A DNA stretch of 64,000 bases, from assembly GCF_039729145.1 (NCBI RefSeq), contig NZ_CP155793.1, positions 3,596,001 through 3,660,000 of the forward strand. The letters run 5' to 3'. This document shows positions 43,849 through 52,169 of this stretch, in pieces; positions within the stretch are counted from its first letter, which is position 1, and the number at the start of each line of letters is the position of its first letter. The notes under the pieces were generated by a model, which made no database searches, was not told where the DNA came from, and worked only from the letters and a program-made list of their open reading frames with translations. This DNA is from Microbacterium sp. SY138. GTDB lineage: Bacteria > Actinomycetota > Actinomycetes > Actinomycetales > Microbacteriaceae. The translations under genes were made by a program, and so were the position numbers.

Positions 43849-45462
43849 CTACGCGCGAGCGGCGATCGCGGCGCTGTCCACGCCTCGGGGCAGCGCACCG
43901 AACAGGCCGGAACCGCCGTCGATGCGGGCGGCGATGAACCCGTCGGCGACCACGGCGGGCGCCGCGCGCAGCAGCTGTGCCGCCGACAGGGTCAGCGCGA
44001 GGGCCTCGACGAGCCTGCGCGCCGAGGCGTCCGGCATCGGATCCGCCGCCGCCTCTGCCACCAGACGCCTCGTGCGGTCCAGATGGGCGTCGAACCGGGA
44101 GTCCACACCCCGCACCGCCGACACCTCGGCGTCGAAGGCCTCGAGCGATTCGGGTTCTCGGGCGAGCGCCCGCAGCACGTCGAGCGCGATCACGTTGCCC
44201 GAGCCCTCCCAGATCGCCATCACCGGCTGCTCGCGGTACCGCATCTCGAGGGGCCAGTCCGTCGTGATGCCGTTGCCCCCGAGGCACTCCAGCGCCTCGG
44301 CGGCGTGGCCGGGCGCGCGCTTGCACACCCAGTACTTCATGACTGCCGTCGCCAGCCGGCGGAACGCCCGATCCTGTGCCGAGGCGTCATCGTCGTACGC
44401 ACGGGCGAGCCGCATCGCGACCGCCGTCCCCGCCTCGACCTCGAGCTGCAGGTCGGCGATCACGGCCGTCATCGCGGGCTGATCGATGAGGGTGCGCCCG
44501 AACGCCGATCGATGCCGCACATGCCATGCGGCCTCGGCGACCCCCTGGCGCATGCCGGCCAGCGAGCCGAGCATCGAGTCGAGCCGCGTGCGGGTGACCA
44601 TGTCGATGATGGTGCGCACGCCGCGCCCCTCCTCCCCCACGAGGGTCGCCTCGGCCTGCTCGTACTCCACCTCGCTCGAGGCGTTCGACCGGTTGCCCAG
44701 CTTGTCCTTGAGCCTCTGGAAACGGAGCCGATTGCGCGTGCCGTCGTCGAGCAGCCGCGGCAGCAGGAAGCATGACAGCCCACCCGGCGCCTGCGCGAGC
44801 ACCAGGAAGGCGTCCGACATCGGTGCGGAGCAGAACCACTTGTGGCCGGTCAGCGCATAGCGCCCGTCGCCCTGCGGCACGGCGGACGTGGTGTTCGCCC
44901 GCACATCGGACCCGCCCTGCTTCTCGGTCATGGCCATGCCGAACAGGGCGCCGGGCTTTCCGAGGCGCAGTCCGGGCTCGTACGAACGCGACAGCAGCCG
45001 GGGCATCCACTCCTCCGCGAGGCGCGGATGCGAGGCGATCACGGGAACGGCCGAATGCGTCATCGACACCGGACAGGCATGACCGGGCTCGACCTGCGCG
45101 TAGAGCATGAACGTGGCGGCGCGAGCGGCGCCGGCCCCCGGACGGGGGTCCGCGAATGCGGCGGTGTGCGCCCCGTCGGCGACGGCTGCGCCGATGACCC
45201 GGTGATAGGCGGGGTCGTACTCGACCTCGTCGATGCGCTCGCCCCAGCGGTCGTGCGTGCGCAGCACGGGCTCGTTCCGGTTCGCCCGCCGGGCGTCGTC
45301 TTGGAAGCCCGCCGACCCGACGCGACGACCGATGCCCCGCAACGCCTCGTCCGCCCACTCCGCGCCGTGCAGCCGCACCGCCTCGGTCAGCGCGATGTTC
45401 GCCCCGTACTCGTCGATATCGACGCGCGGCGGGGCCTGATTGAAGACGCTGTGTGTGCTCAC
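43849..45462 (-). CDS. aidB: AidB-like acyl-CoA dehydrogenase
   Basis: The 537-residue flavoprotein matches the AidB branch: an extra N-terminal domain (VFNQAPPRVDIDEYGANIAL), MTEKQGGSDVRANTT, TGHKWFCSAPMSDAFLVLAQ, GSLAGMRQGVAEAAWHVRHR and ALECLGGNGITTDWPLEMRY. AidB binds DNA and is induced by alkylation in E. coli; whether this protein protects DNA or oxidises an acyl-CoA is open. The start is GTG 45462. A 3-methyladenine glycosylase is encoded 13 kb away, not adjacent. Confidence 0.9.
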   Translation of the reverse strand: MSTHSVFNQAPPRVDIDEYGANIALTEAVRLHGAEWADEALRGIGRRVGSAGFQDDARRANRNEPVLRTHDRWGERIDEVEYDPAYHRVIGAAVADGAHTAAFADPRPGAGAARAATFMLYAQVEPGHACPVSMTHSAVPVIASHPRLAEEWMPRLLSRSYEPGLRLGKPGALFGMAMTEKQGGSDVRANTTSAVPQGDGRYALTGHKWFCSAPMSDAFLVLAQAPGGLSCFLLPRLLDDGTRNRLRFQRLKDKLGNRSNASSEVEYEQAEATLVGEEGRGVRTIIDMVTRTRLDSMLGSLAGMRQGVAEAAWHVRHRSAFGRTLIDQPAMTAVIADLQLEVEAGTAVAMRLARAYDDDASAQDRAFRRLATAVMKYWVCKRAPGHAAEALECLGGNGITTDWPLEMRYREQPVMAIWEGSGNVIALDVLRALAREPESLEAFDAEVSAVRGVDSRFDAHLDRTRRLVAEAAADPMPDASARRLVEALALTLSAAQLLRAAPAVVADGFIAARIDGGSGLFGALPRGVDSAAIAARA

Positions 45463-45551
45463 GATGCCCCGATGGAATCACGGATACCGATCTCGGGGCA
45501 ATGGCGGGGGCGAGCGATGTCAACCCCATGGCCGCTCTTCGCCCTTCCCCG

Positions 45552-45557
45552 TACCGT
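45552..45557 (+). promoter_or_regulatory. Leaderless -10 element of the APC permease gene
   Basis: TACCGT is separated from the ATG at 45564 by TCGAGG, six bases. Confidence 0.4.
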
Positions 45558-45563
45558 TCGAGG

Positions 45564-46949
45564 ATGACCACGGAGACCGCGCCCGCCGCCGAGACCTCGA
45601 CCCGGCTGCGGAGGGCGATCACCGGCCCCCTCCTGTTCGCGTTCATCCTCGGGGACGTGCTGGGCGCAGGCATCTACGCCCTGATGGGGGTGCTCTCCGA
45701 GAAGGTGGGCGGGATGCTGTGGGCGCCCCTGCTCCTGGCGCTGCTGCTCGCCATGCTCACCGCGGGTTCCTATGCGGAACTCGTCACGAAGTATCCGCGC
45801 GCCGGAGGAGCCGCCGTCTTCGCGGAGCGGGCATTCCACAGTCCGCTGGTGTCGTTCCTGGTGGGATTCAGCATGCTCGCCGCAGGAGTCACGAGTGCGG
45901 CCGGCCTCGCCATCGCGTTCGCGGGCGACTACCTGGGCACGTTCCTCGATCTGCCGACGATCCCGGTCGCGATCGCCTTCCTCGCCCTGGTCGGCCTCCT
46001 GAACGCCCGCGGCATCCGCGAGTCCATGGGCGCGAACCTCGTGATGACCGCGATCGAGCTGAGCGGCCTGGTCATCGTGATCGCCGTGGTCGCGGTCTTC
46101 GTGGGCGGCGGAGGCGGCGACGTCTCCCGTGTCGCGGAGGCGCCGGAAGGGACGAGCGTCGCCGTCGCAGTGCTGTCCGGTGCCGTCATCGCCTACTACT
46201 CGTTCGTCGGGTTCGAGACGTCTGCGAACATGATCGAAGAGGTGAAGGATCCGCGCCGGACGTACCCTCGTGCCCTCTTCGGCGCCCTGTTCACGGCCGG
46301 AGCGGTCTACGTGCTCGTCGGTCTGGCGAGCTCGATCGCCCTCCCACCTGCAGAACTGCAGGAGTCGAGCGGTCCCCTGCTCGCCGTGGTCGAGGCCACC
46401 GGCGTCAGCATCCCCTCCTGGCTGTTCAGCCTCATCGCGCTCGTCGCGGTCGCCAACGGCGCACTGCTGACGATGATCATGGTCAGCCGTCTCACCTACG
46501 GCATGGCCGAGCAGGGCCTGCTGCCCGCCGCCCTCGGCCGCGTGCTCCCGAAGCGGAAGACCCCCTGGGTCGCGATCCTCACCACCACCCTCGTGGCGAT
46601 GGGGCTGACGCTCGTCGGCGATCTGGCGACGCTCGCCGAGACGGTGGTCCTGCTCCTCCTCGTCGTCTTCCTCAGCGTCAACGTGTCCGTGCTGGTACTG
46701 CGTCGCGACCGCGTCGACAACGATCACTTCCGCGTGTGGACCTTCGTCCCCGTGCTCGGCGTCGGCTCCTGCATCCTGCTCCTCACCCAGCAGCGACCGG
46801 CCGTCTGGCTGTTCGGCGCGATACTGCTCGCCGTCGGAGGCGCGCTGTACGTGCTGGCGCGCTGGGGCAGGAAGCATTCGGAGAAGAAGAACGCCCGCCC
46901 CGACGGCGAGCCCATCCACGACCAGAAGGAGAACCATGAGCACGCCTGA
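45564..46949 (+). CDS. APC-superfamily amino acid permease
   Basis: The 461-residue protein has 12 predicted helices. AFILGDVLGAGIYALMGVLS is the first-helix substrate motif of APC transporters, SYAELVTKYPRAGGAAVFAE follows helix 2, and YYSFVGFETSANMIEEVKDPRR is the family signature around helix 6. Substrate is probably an amino acid or amine. ATG 45564 is preferred with the leaderless promoter; ATG 45528 is possible. The 3' end overlaps the next gene by 14 bases. Confidence 0.9.
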   Translation: MTTETAPAAETSTRLRRAITGPLLFAFILGDVLGAGIYALMGVLSEKVGGMLWAPLLLALLLAMLTAGSYAELVTKYPRAGGAAVFAERAFHSPLVSFLVGFSMLAAGVTSAAGLAIAFAGDYLGTFLDLPTIPVAIAFLALVGLLNARGIRESMGANLVMTAIELSGLVIVIAVVAVFVGGGGGDVSRVAEAPEGTSVAVAVLSGAVIAYYSFVGFETSANMIEEVKDPRRTYPRALFGALFTAGAVYVLVGLASSIALPPAELQESSGPLLAVVEATGVSIPSWLFSLIALVAVANGALLTMIMVSRLTYGMAEQGLLPAALGRVLPKRKTPWVAILTTTLVAMGLTLVGDLATLAETVVLLLLVVFLSVNVSVLVLRRDRVDNDHFRVWTFVPVLGVGSCILLLTQQRPAVWLFGAILLAVGGALYVLARWGRKHSEKKNARPDGEPIHDQKENHEHA

Positions 46950-47163
46950 GCACACGTCCGCCGACGAGATGACGAGCGCGGAGAAGCGGCACGATCAGCT
47001 GACGTCCGCACCGGACGCCACCGAGGCCGACGCCGCACCCCGCGTCGAGGTCAGTGAGCACGACGGCAACACCCGCATCGACATCGCGCCGGGGGCACCG
47101 GTGCGTCCGGGGCCCGGTCCCGGGATGCCCGAGGCCGATTCCGAGGCCGATTCCGAGGACTGA
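46936..47163 (+). CDS. Small acidic hypothetical protein
   Basis: The 75-residue protein overlaps the permease gene by 14 bases and has a strong ribosome site (AAGGAGAACC) before its ATG, which argues that it is real. It is hydrophilic and acidic, with no membrane segment or cysteine, and ends in repeated EADSEADSED. A central HDGNTRIDIAPGAPVRPGPG segment may be structured. No family is recognised; coupling to the permease suggests an accessory role. Confidence 0.65.
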   Translation: MSTPEHTSADEMTSAEKRHDQLTSAPDATEADAAPRVEVSEHDGNTRIDIAPGAPVRPGPGPGMPEADSEADSED

Positions 47164-47177
47164 CGCGCGGCCCGGCT

Positions 47178-48194
47178 CTAGAGCCAGCCCTTGCGCTTGA
47201 AGGCCGCGTAGAGCCCGAAGCCCAGCGCGATCATCATCCCGACCGCCATCGGGTAACCGAGAAGCCAGTGCAGCTCGGGCATGTGATCGAAGTTCATGCC
47301 GTAGATCGTGCCGACGAGCGTCGGGGCGAACAGGATCGCCGCCCATCCCGAGATCTTCTTGACCTCGTCGTTCTGACGGATGCTGAGCTCCGTCATCCGC
47401 CGCATCTCCTCGTTCTGGCGACGCGCGACGATCGTCGACTCGACGGTGAGCGCGTTGTCGAGGACGGTGCGGAACGTCGTGGCGCGGTCACTGACGCGCA
47501 GGGTGTGATCCAGCACGTCGCGGAGATACCGCTGCAGCTCTTCGGTCACCTGGTACTTGTCCGACCCGCGCAGCAGGGCCTCCAGCATGCCCGACAGCGG
47601 CTGCGTGGCCCGCTGGAAGTCGATGACCTCCCGCCCCAGGTCGTAGATGCGCTGGGTGGCGTCGGTGTTCTCCTCGAACAGCTGGCTCTCGATCTCGTCG
47701 ATGTCGTTCTCGAGCCCGGCGAGGACGGGCGTGTACTCGTCGACGACCTCATCGAGGATCGCGTACATCACGGCCTCGGGACCACGGGCGAGGAGGGCGG
47801 GGTCGGCCTCCAGCCGTCGGCGGACGCGCGCGAGGTCCGGTGACTCCGCATGCCTGATCGTCACGACGAAGTCGGGGCCGACGAGCACGTGCACCTCGCC
47901 GAACTCGACCTCCTCGACGTCGTCGAGATAACGCGCCGGCCGCAGCACCATGAACAGCACCTCGCCGTAGCGTTCGAGCTTGGCGCGCTGGTGACCGGAG
48001 AGCGCGTCCTCCACGACGAGCGCATGGATGCCGAACTCGTCCGCGACCGCGCGGATCTCCTCCTCGCTCGGCCGATAGAGGCCGATCCACCCCATGCCGC
48101 CGCGCTCCCGCATGCGCTCGAAGGTCTCGCTGAGGGTCACCGGATTCTCGGTGCGGACGCCATCCACGTAGATCGCATTGTCGATGATCGCCAT
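47178..48194 (-). CDS. corA: CorA-type magnesium/cobalt transporter
   Basis: The 338-residue protein has a large cytoplasmic N-terminal domain (IGLYRPSEEEIRAVADEFG, LVVEDALSGHQRAKLERYG) and two C-terminal helices, with the selectivity motif YGMNFDHMPEL between them and basic residues at the end (FKRKGWL). The pentameric channel admits Mg2+ or Co2+. A 12-base palindrome GGCTCTAGAGCC (47174-47185) overlaps its TAG stop. AAGGGG precedes the ATG. Confidence 0.94.
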   Translation of the reverse strand: MAIIDNAIYVDGVRTENPVTLSETFERMRERGGMGWIGLYRPSEEEIRAVADEFGIHALVVEDALSGHQRAKLERYGEVLFMVLRPARYLDDVEEVEFGEVHVLVGPDFVVTIRHAESPDLARVRRRLEADPALLARGPEAVMYAILDEVVDEYTPVLAGLENDIDEIESQLFEENTDATQRIYDLGREVIDFQRATQPLSGMLEALLRGSDKYQVTEELQRYLRDVLDHTLRVSDRATTFRTVLDNALTVESTIVARRQNEEMRRMTELSIRQNDEVKKISGWAAILFAPTLVGTIYGMNFDHMPELHWLLGYPMAVGMMIALGFGLYAAFKRKGWL

Positions 48195-48230
48195 CGTCGC
48201 CCCTTCGCGTTCCTGTCGGTCAGAGCGGGA

Positions 48231-49523
48231 TCACTCCGCAGCGGGCGGTGCCACGCAGGGGATCGCGGTATCGGCGATCGCCTGGTGGTACTGCTCGGCC
48301 GTGAACGGAAGGCCGAACTCGGGCGCGGTCTGCCCCGCGGCAGCCGGGGCCTTCGAGGCGATGGCGGCGAGTTCCCACGAGAGCTGCTGGGCGAACTGCG
48401 CCCCGGCCGTCGAGTCGTTGAGCACGACGGCCACGGTGAACCCGGTGGCAGGGTCGGAGTACGCCGCCGTGGCGTATCCGGGCGTCCAGCCGTGCTGACC
48501 GATCATCGATCCCACGAGGTAGGCACCGCCCGTGGCCTGGAACCAGGACTCGGCTCCGTCGGCAGCCGGGAGCGGCTCGCCGAAGCGGTCCGGCTTCTCC
48601 TTGGTGCGCAGCGCCTGCTTCGCCTCCGCCTGTGCGTAGCGCCCCAGGTCGGTGATGGTCGACACGACACCGGAGTCGGTGAAGCCCGAGCTGGACGACA
48701 GCTTCGTGATGTCGACGGGGGCGGCGCAGTCGAACCCGCCTTCGACGGCGTTGAGGAAATGACCGTTCAGTACCGCTCCGGTTCCCGGCGGCGCAGGGGT
48801 CGGGCCCGGAAGTGAGGTGTCCGGGAGCCCGAGGGGCTCGGTGACGTATTCGGCGATCAGCTCGGAGGCGGTCATCCCCGAGGCGCGTTCGAGGGCCAGC
48901 CCCAGCAGGAGGTAGCCGGCATCCGAGTCGCGGAAGGTGGTGTGCGGGGCGACGCGGTCACGCGCCAGGCCGAAACCGGCCAGCTCCAGAGGAGACCAGA
49001 CCCGGTCGGGGGTGTTCAGCCACGCCGACTTGACGGTTCCCTCGGAGGATCCCGCCCCACTGGTGCCGTTGCAGAGGTCGAGGAGGGTGATGCCCTCGTC
49101 TCGCATGTCGGCGACACCCGAGACGTAGTCCGCGACGTTCGCATCGAGTTCGACCACATCGCGGTCGGCGAGGGCATAGAGCACGTCGCAGGTCATCAGA
49201 CGGGTCACATCGGCGATGCGGAAAGACATGTCGGTCGACACCTCAGCTCCGCCCTCGCGGTCCTGCGTGCCGATGCCGGCCACCCAGCTCCCGCTCCACG
49301 GCGCCCAGACACCGACGATCGCGCCCGTCGCACCCGACGCGACGAGGGCGTTGTCGACGGCGGCCTGCATCGCGGCGACCGTGTCATCGGGGAGCGCCCC
49401 GTCGACCTGAGCGGGGGGCGTGTACGAGAAGGACTCCTCGGAAGAGCATCCGGTGAGAACGAGAGCGAGCACAGCCGCCGTGGCCGTTGCGGCGCGCCAC
49501 CGGCGCGACGAGAGAAGCTGCAT
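48231..49523 (-). CDS. Lipoprotein with inactive serine-hydrolase fold
   Basis: The 430-residue protein has a signal peptide with lipobox LTGC (Cys26) and the overall beta-lactamase/PBP4-type serine-hydrolase fold. Every catalytic motif is changed. The SxxK site reads Asp105-Val-Thr-Arg108 (FRIADVTRLM), the YxN site is Asp199-Ser-Asp201 (FRDSDAGYLLLG), and the HxG strand reads GQHGWTPGY. The surrounding scaffold is intact and the frame is undisturbed, so it is probably a selected pseudoenzyme that binds peptidoglycan or a partner at the outer face of the membrane. Confidence 0.85.
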   Translation of the reverse strand: MQLLSSRRWRAATATAAVLALVLTGCSSEESFSYTPPAQVDGALPDDTVAAMQAAVDNALVASGATGAIVGVWAPWSGSWVAGIGTQDREGGAEVSTDMSFRIADVTRLMTCDVLYALADRDVVELDANVADYVSGVADMRDEGITLLDLCNGTSGAGSSEGTVKSAWLNTPDRVWSPLELAGFGLARDRVAPHTTFRDSDAGYLLLGLALERASGMTASELIAEYVTEPLGLPDTSLPGPTPAPPGTGAVLNGHFLNAVEGGFDCAAPVDITKLSSSSGFTDSGVVSTITDLGRYAQAEAKQALRTKEKPDRFGEPLPAADGAESWFQATGGAYLVGSMIGQHGWTPGYATAAYSDPATGFTVAVVLNDSTAGAQFAQQLSWELAAIASKAPAAAGQTAPEFGLPFTAEQYHQAIADTAIPCVAPPAAE

Positions 49524-49606
49524 GGAAAGAACCCCCGAAGACGTGTCTCCCGAGTCTAGAGCGCCGATGCTGAAAGTCGGCCCCGGAGCAGACGTCGAGC
49601 CCCGCA

Positions 49607-49612
49607 TAAGGT
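49607..49612 (+). promoter_or_regulatory. Leaderless -10 element of the DUF2470 gene
   Basis: TAAGGT ends seven bases before the ATG at 49620. Confidence 0.4.
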
Positions 49613-49619
49613 TGTCGTC

Positions 49620-49934
49620 ATGCCCCACACCTTCGATGCCGACGTGATCACCGCCGTCCTCCGCCACATGAACGGCGACCACACCGATGACAACATCCTC
49701 ATCGCCCGGGCGTTCGCGGAGCCGTCGGATGCGGAGATCACCGCATCGATCATGACCGGCTTCGACGGGGACGGCGGGCTGTGGGAGATCACGCGCGACG
49801 GCGCCGTCACCGAGTTGCGCGTGCCGTGGCCCGGCGGCCCGATCGACGACCGCCCCTCGGTGCGCCGTGAGGTCGTGGCGCTGTACGACGCCGCCTGCGC
49901 CCGGCTCGGCGTCGAACCTCGCCCGCACGCCTGA
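49620..49934 (+). CDS. DUF2470 protein, heme-linked
   Basis: The 104-residue protein consists of a single DUF2470 domain: VITAVLRHMNGDHTDDNILI, GFDGDGGLWEITRDGAVTEL and the C-terminal REVVALYDAAC. The conserved HMNxDH resembles the C-terminal domain of HugZ-type heme-degrading proteins. It precedes heme oxygenase by 46 bases, supporting a role in heme or iron handling. It may bind heme; it lacks the split-barrel domain of HugZ. Confidence 0.85.
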   Translation: MPHTFDADVITAVLRHMNGDHTDDNILIARAFAEPSDAEITASIMTGFDGDGGLWEITRDGAVTELRVPWPGGPIDDRPSVRREVVALYDAACARLGVEPRPHA

Positions 49935-49953
49935 CGGATCCGGCTTCCCTCCG

Positions 49954-49974
49954 GGGTTAGGTAACCCTTACACT
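49954..49974 (+). promoter_or_regulatory. Heme oxygenase promoter with iron-box-like dyad
   Basis: GGGTTA-GG-TAACCC (49954-49967) lies directly before TACACT (49969-49974), a good -10 ending six bases before the ATG. The TTAGG core resembles DtxR/IdeR sites, though a full 19-base box is not present. A bound repressor there would block polymerase. Confidence 0.55.
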
Positions 49975-49980
49975 GGCCTC

Positions 49981-50628
49981 ATGCCCGAGATCCTCTCCTT
50001 CTCCGCCGCCCTGCGCGAGCGTTCGTCCGGATCGCACTCCCGCAGCGAGACCGCCGGCTTCATGTCCGACCTCCTGAAGGGCGAGGGATCGCGCGAGGAC
50101 TACATCTCCCTCGTCGCACAGCACTACTTCATCTACGAGGCCCTCGAGGGCGCCGGCGAGCGCATGCGCCAGGATCCGGTCGCCTCGGTCTTCATCACCG
50201 ACAAGCTCACGCGTCTGCCCGCGCTCGAAGCCGACCTCGAGTTCCTGCTCGGTGCCGACTGGCGTGAGCGGATCGTCGCGCTGCCCACCACGCAGCGTTA
50301 CGTCGACCGCATCCGTCAGGTGGGCGCCACGTGGGCCGGCGGTTTCGTCGCCCACCACTACACCCGCTACCTCGGCGACCTCTCCGGAGGCATCTTCATC
50401 GGACGCGTGATGGCACGCCGCTTCGGCTTCGAGACCAACGGCATCGGCTTCTACCTGTTCGACGACATCGCGGATCCGGCCGCCTTCAAGGACGTGTACC
50501 GCGAGCAGCTCGACGCCGCTCCCTGGGACGATGCCGAGCGCGAGCGCGTGATCGACGAGGTGCTCCTCGCCTACCGTTTCAACACCGAGCTGTTCGAAGA
50601 CCTCGACCGCGCACGCGCCGCTGCCTGA
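49981..50628 (+). CDS. Heme oxygenase (biliverdin-producing)
   Basis: The 215-residue all-helical enzyme opens heme to biliverdin, iron and CO. The proximal histidine is in GSHSRSETAGFM near residue 20. The distal helix is HYTRYLGDLSGGIFIG with the flexible glycines, and FYLFDDIADPAAFKDVYR follows. It resembles HmuO of corynebacteria. The leaderless promoter and dyad suggest iron control, and the neighbouring DUF2470 gene supports an iron-from-heme role. Confidence 0.94.
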   Translation: MPEILSFSAALRERSSGSHSRSETAGFMSDLLKGEGSREDYISLVAQHYFIYEALEGAGERMRQDPVASVFITDKLTRLPALEADLEFLLGADWRERIVALPTTQRYVDRIRQVGATWAGGFVAHHYTRYLGDLSGGIFIGRVMARRFGFETNGIGFYLFDDIADPAAFKDVYREQLDAAPWDDAERERVIDEVLLAYRFNTELFEDLDRARAAA

Positions 50629-50661
50629 GCCGCTGCCGGAGCCGGAGCCAGGGCCGGGCCT

Positions 50662-52065
50662 TCAGCTCTTCGGCAGCTCCGGGGTCGATGCCGCGAGCCA
50701 GGCGTCGCGCATGAACCGGCGCACGTCTTCGTCGACCCGGATGTCACGGGGTCGCAGCGCACGCGACAGGTAGAGCCCGTCGAGCGAGGTCAGCCGGCTG
50801 AGCGCGACGTAGGTCTGCCCCGGTGCGAACGCCCCGGAGCCGAGGTCGATGATCGCCCGCTCGTAGGTCTTGCCCTGCGACTTGTGGATCGTGACGGCCC
50901 ACGCCAAGCGCAACGGGAACTGGGTGAACTCCGCGACCACGTCACGGGAGAGCTTCTTGGTGTTCTGGTCGTACGCGTAGCGGAACCGTTCCCACACGGC
51001 CGGTTCGACGTCGACCTCCTCGCCGTCGATGTCGACACGCACAGCGCTGCCGAGGATGCGTACGACCGTGCCGATGGTGCCGTTGACCCACCGCGGCGGC
51101 TCCCCCGACATCGCGGTGTCGTTGCGCAGGAACATGACCTGCGCTCCGACCTTCAGCTTCAGCTCCGACTCGGCGGGGAGCGCGGCCTCGCCCCGCCCGA
51201 AGTCTCCGCTCACCTCGGCACGTGCGGTCTGCTCCTTGCCCGGCAATGCGGCCAGGTGACGACTGTTGATGCTGTTCACGATGTCGTTGCGGGTCGCGAG
51301 CGTGATCATCGGCACCTCCCCCGGCTCCGGGTCCGGTGGCGTCCGCGCTCCCTGGGCGTTCAGCACCCCGGCGATCTCGGCGGTGACCCGTCCGTAGCGC
51401 ACGGCGTTCAGCATGGCCTTGAACCCGTCGTCGGACTGGCGGTGGATCTGCACGAGTTCGCGCACGTGCAGATCGGCCCGCGAGTCGACCGCGAAGAGTC
51501 CGTCCTGATCGGACTCGCCGGTACCGCCGCCAGTCCCTGCCCACACCTTCGCATCGAAGAACCAGAACGAGCGGTAGTGGTCCCGCACGTAGCGAGCCTC
51601 ATCACCGCGGGGCGGCACGGGCGCCAGCTGGTACGGGTCTCCGAACATGACGACCTGCACGCCGCCGAACGGCTCGCCCCTGCGCCCACGCGCCTGGCGC
51701 AGGGAGCGGTCGATCGCATCCATAAGATCCGCGTTGACCATCGAGATCTCATCGATCACGAGCGTCTCGATGGCGTTCAGGATGCGACGGGTCGCGTCGT
51801 TCTGATCGATGTCGGCGTCCCCGATCAGACCGATCGGCAGGCGGAACAGCGAGTGGATCGTCTGCCCCTCGACGTTGAGCGCCGCCACGCCCGTGGGCGC
51901 GCAGATGGCGATCTGCTTCTTCGTGTTCCACGCGAAATGCTGCAGGAGGGTCGACTTGCCGGTCCCGGCTCGACCGGTGATGAAGACGTGCTCGCCGGTG
52001 TCCTCGATGAGGCGGAACAGCTCTTGCTGCTCCTCGGACAGGGCGGGAAGGGACACGGTTCTCAC
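50662..52065 (-). CDS. PIF1-like helicase
   Basis: The 467-residue superfamily 1B helicase has Walker A TGRAGTGKST, motif Ia CAPTGVAALNVEGQTIHSLF, motif II VIDEISMV and motif III VVMFGDPYQLAPVPP. The C-terminal SH3-like insertion is followed by motifs V/VI (WAVTIHKSQGKTYERAIIDL and YVALSRLTSLDGLYL). PIF1 helicases unwind DNA 5' to 3' and resolve G-quadruplexes, plausible in a high-GC genome. The start is GTG 52065 with no clear ribosome site; the promoter may be about 33 bases upstream (TAGCAT). Confidence 0.92.
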   Translation of the reverse strand: MRTVSLPALSEEQQELFRLIEDTGEHVFITGRAGTGKSTLLQHFAWNTKKQIAICAPTGVAALNVEGQTIHSLFRLPIGLIGDADIDQNDATRRILNAIETLVIDEISMVNADLMDAIDRSLRQARGRRGEPFGGVQVVMFGDPYQLAPVPPRGDEARYVRDHYRSFWFFDAKVWAGTGGGTGESDQDGLFAVDSRADLHVRELVQIHRQSDDGFKAMLNAVRYGRVTAEIAGVLNAQGARTPPDPEPGEVPMITLATRNDIVNSINSRHLAALPGKEQTARAEVSGDFGRGEAALPAESELKLKVGAQVMFLRNDTAMSGEPPRWVNGTIGTVVRILGSAVRVDIDGEEVDVEPAVWERFRYAYDQNTKKLSRDVVAEFTQFPLRLAWAVTIHKSQGKTYERAIIDLGSGAFAPGQTYVALSRLTSLDGLYLSRALRPRDIRVDEDVRRFMRDAWLAASTPELPKS

Positions 52066-52157
52066 AGGGGCAGCGGGCGGACAGGGCGCTCGTCCATGCT
52101 ACGGCCCGGCATCCGCGCACGCCCGCCGACGCTCGGCGTCCCCCCAGGACGCCCTCT

Positions 52158-52163
52158 TAGACT
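52158..52163 (+). promoter_or_regulatory. Leaderless -10 element before 52170
   Basis: TAGACT is separated from the ATG at 52170 by GACGCC, six bases. Confidence 0.55.
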
Positions 52164-52169
52164 GACGCC

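Noticed and set aside
47174..47185. GGCTCTAGAGCC as a terminator
   Set aside because: The palindrome has at most four pairs around a CTAG loop, too weak for termination; it is mentioned only with corA.
49954..49974. A full DtxR/IdeR iron box
   Set aside because: Only a 14-base dyad with a TTAGG core is present; the standard 19-base consensus is not matched, so it is called iron-box-like only.
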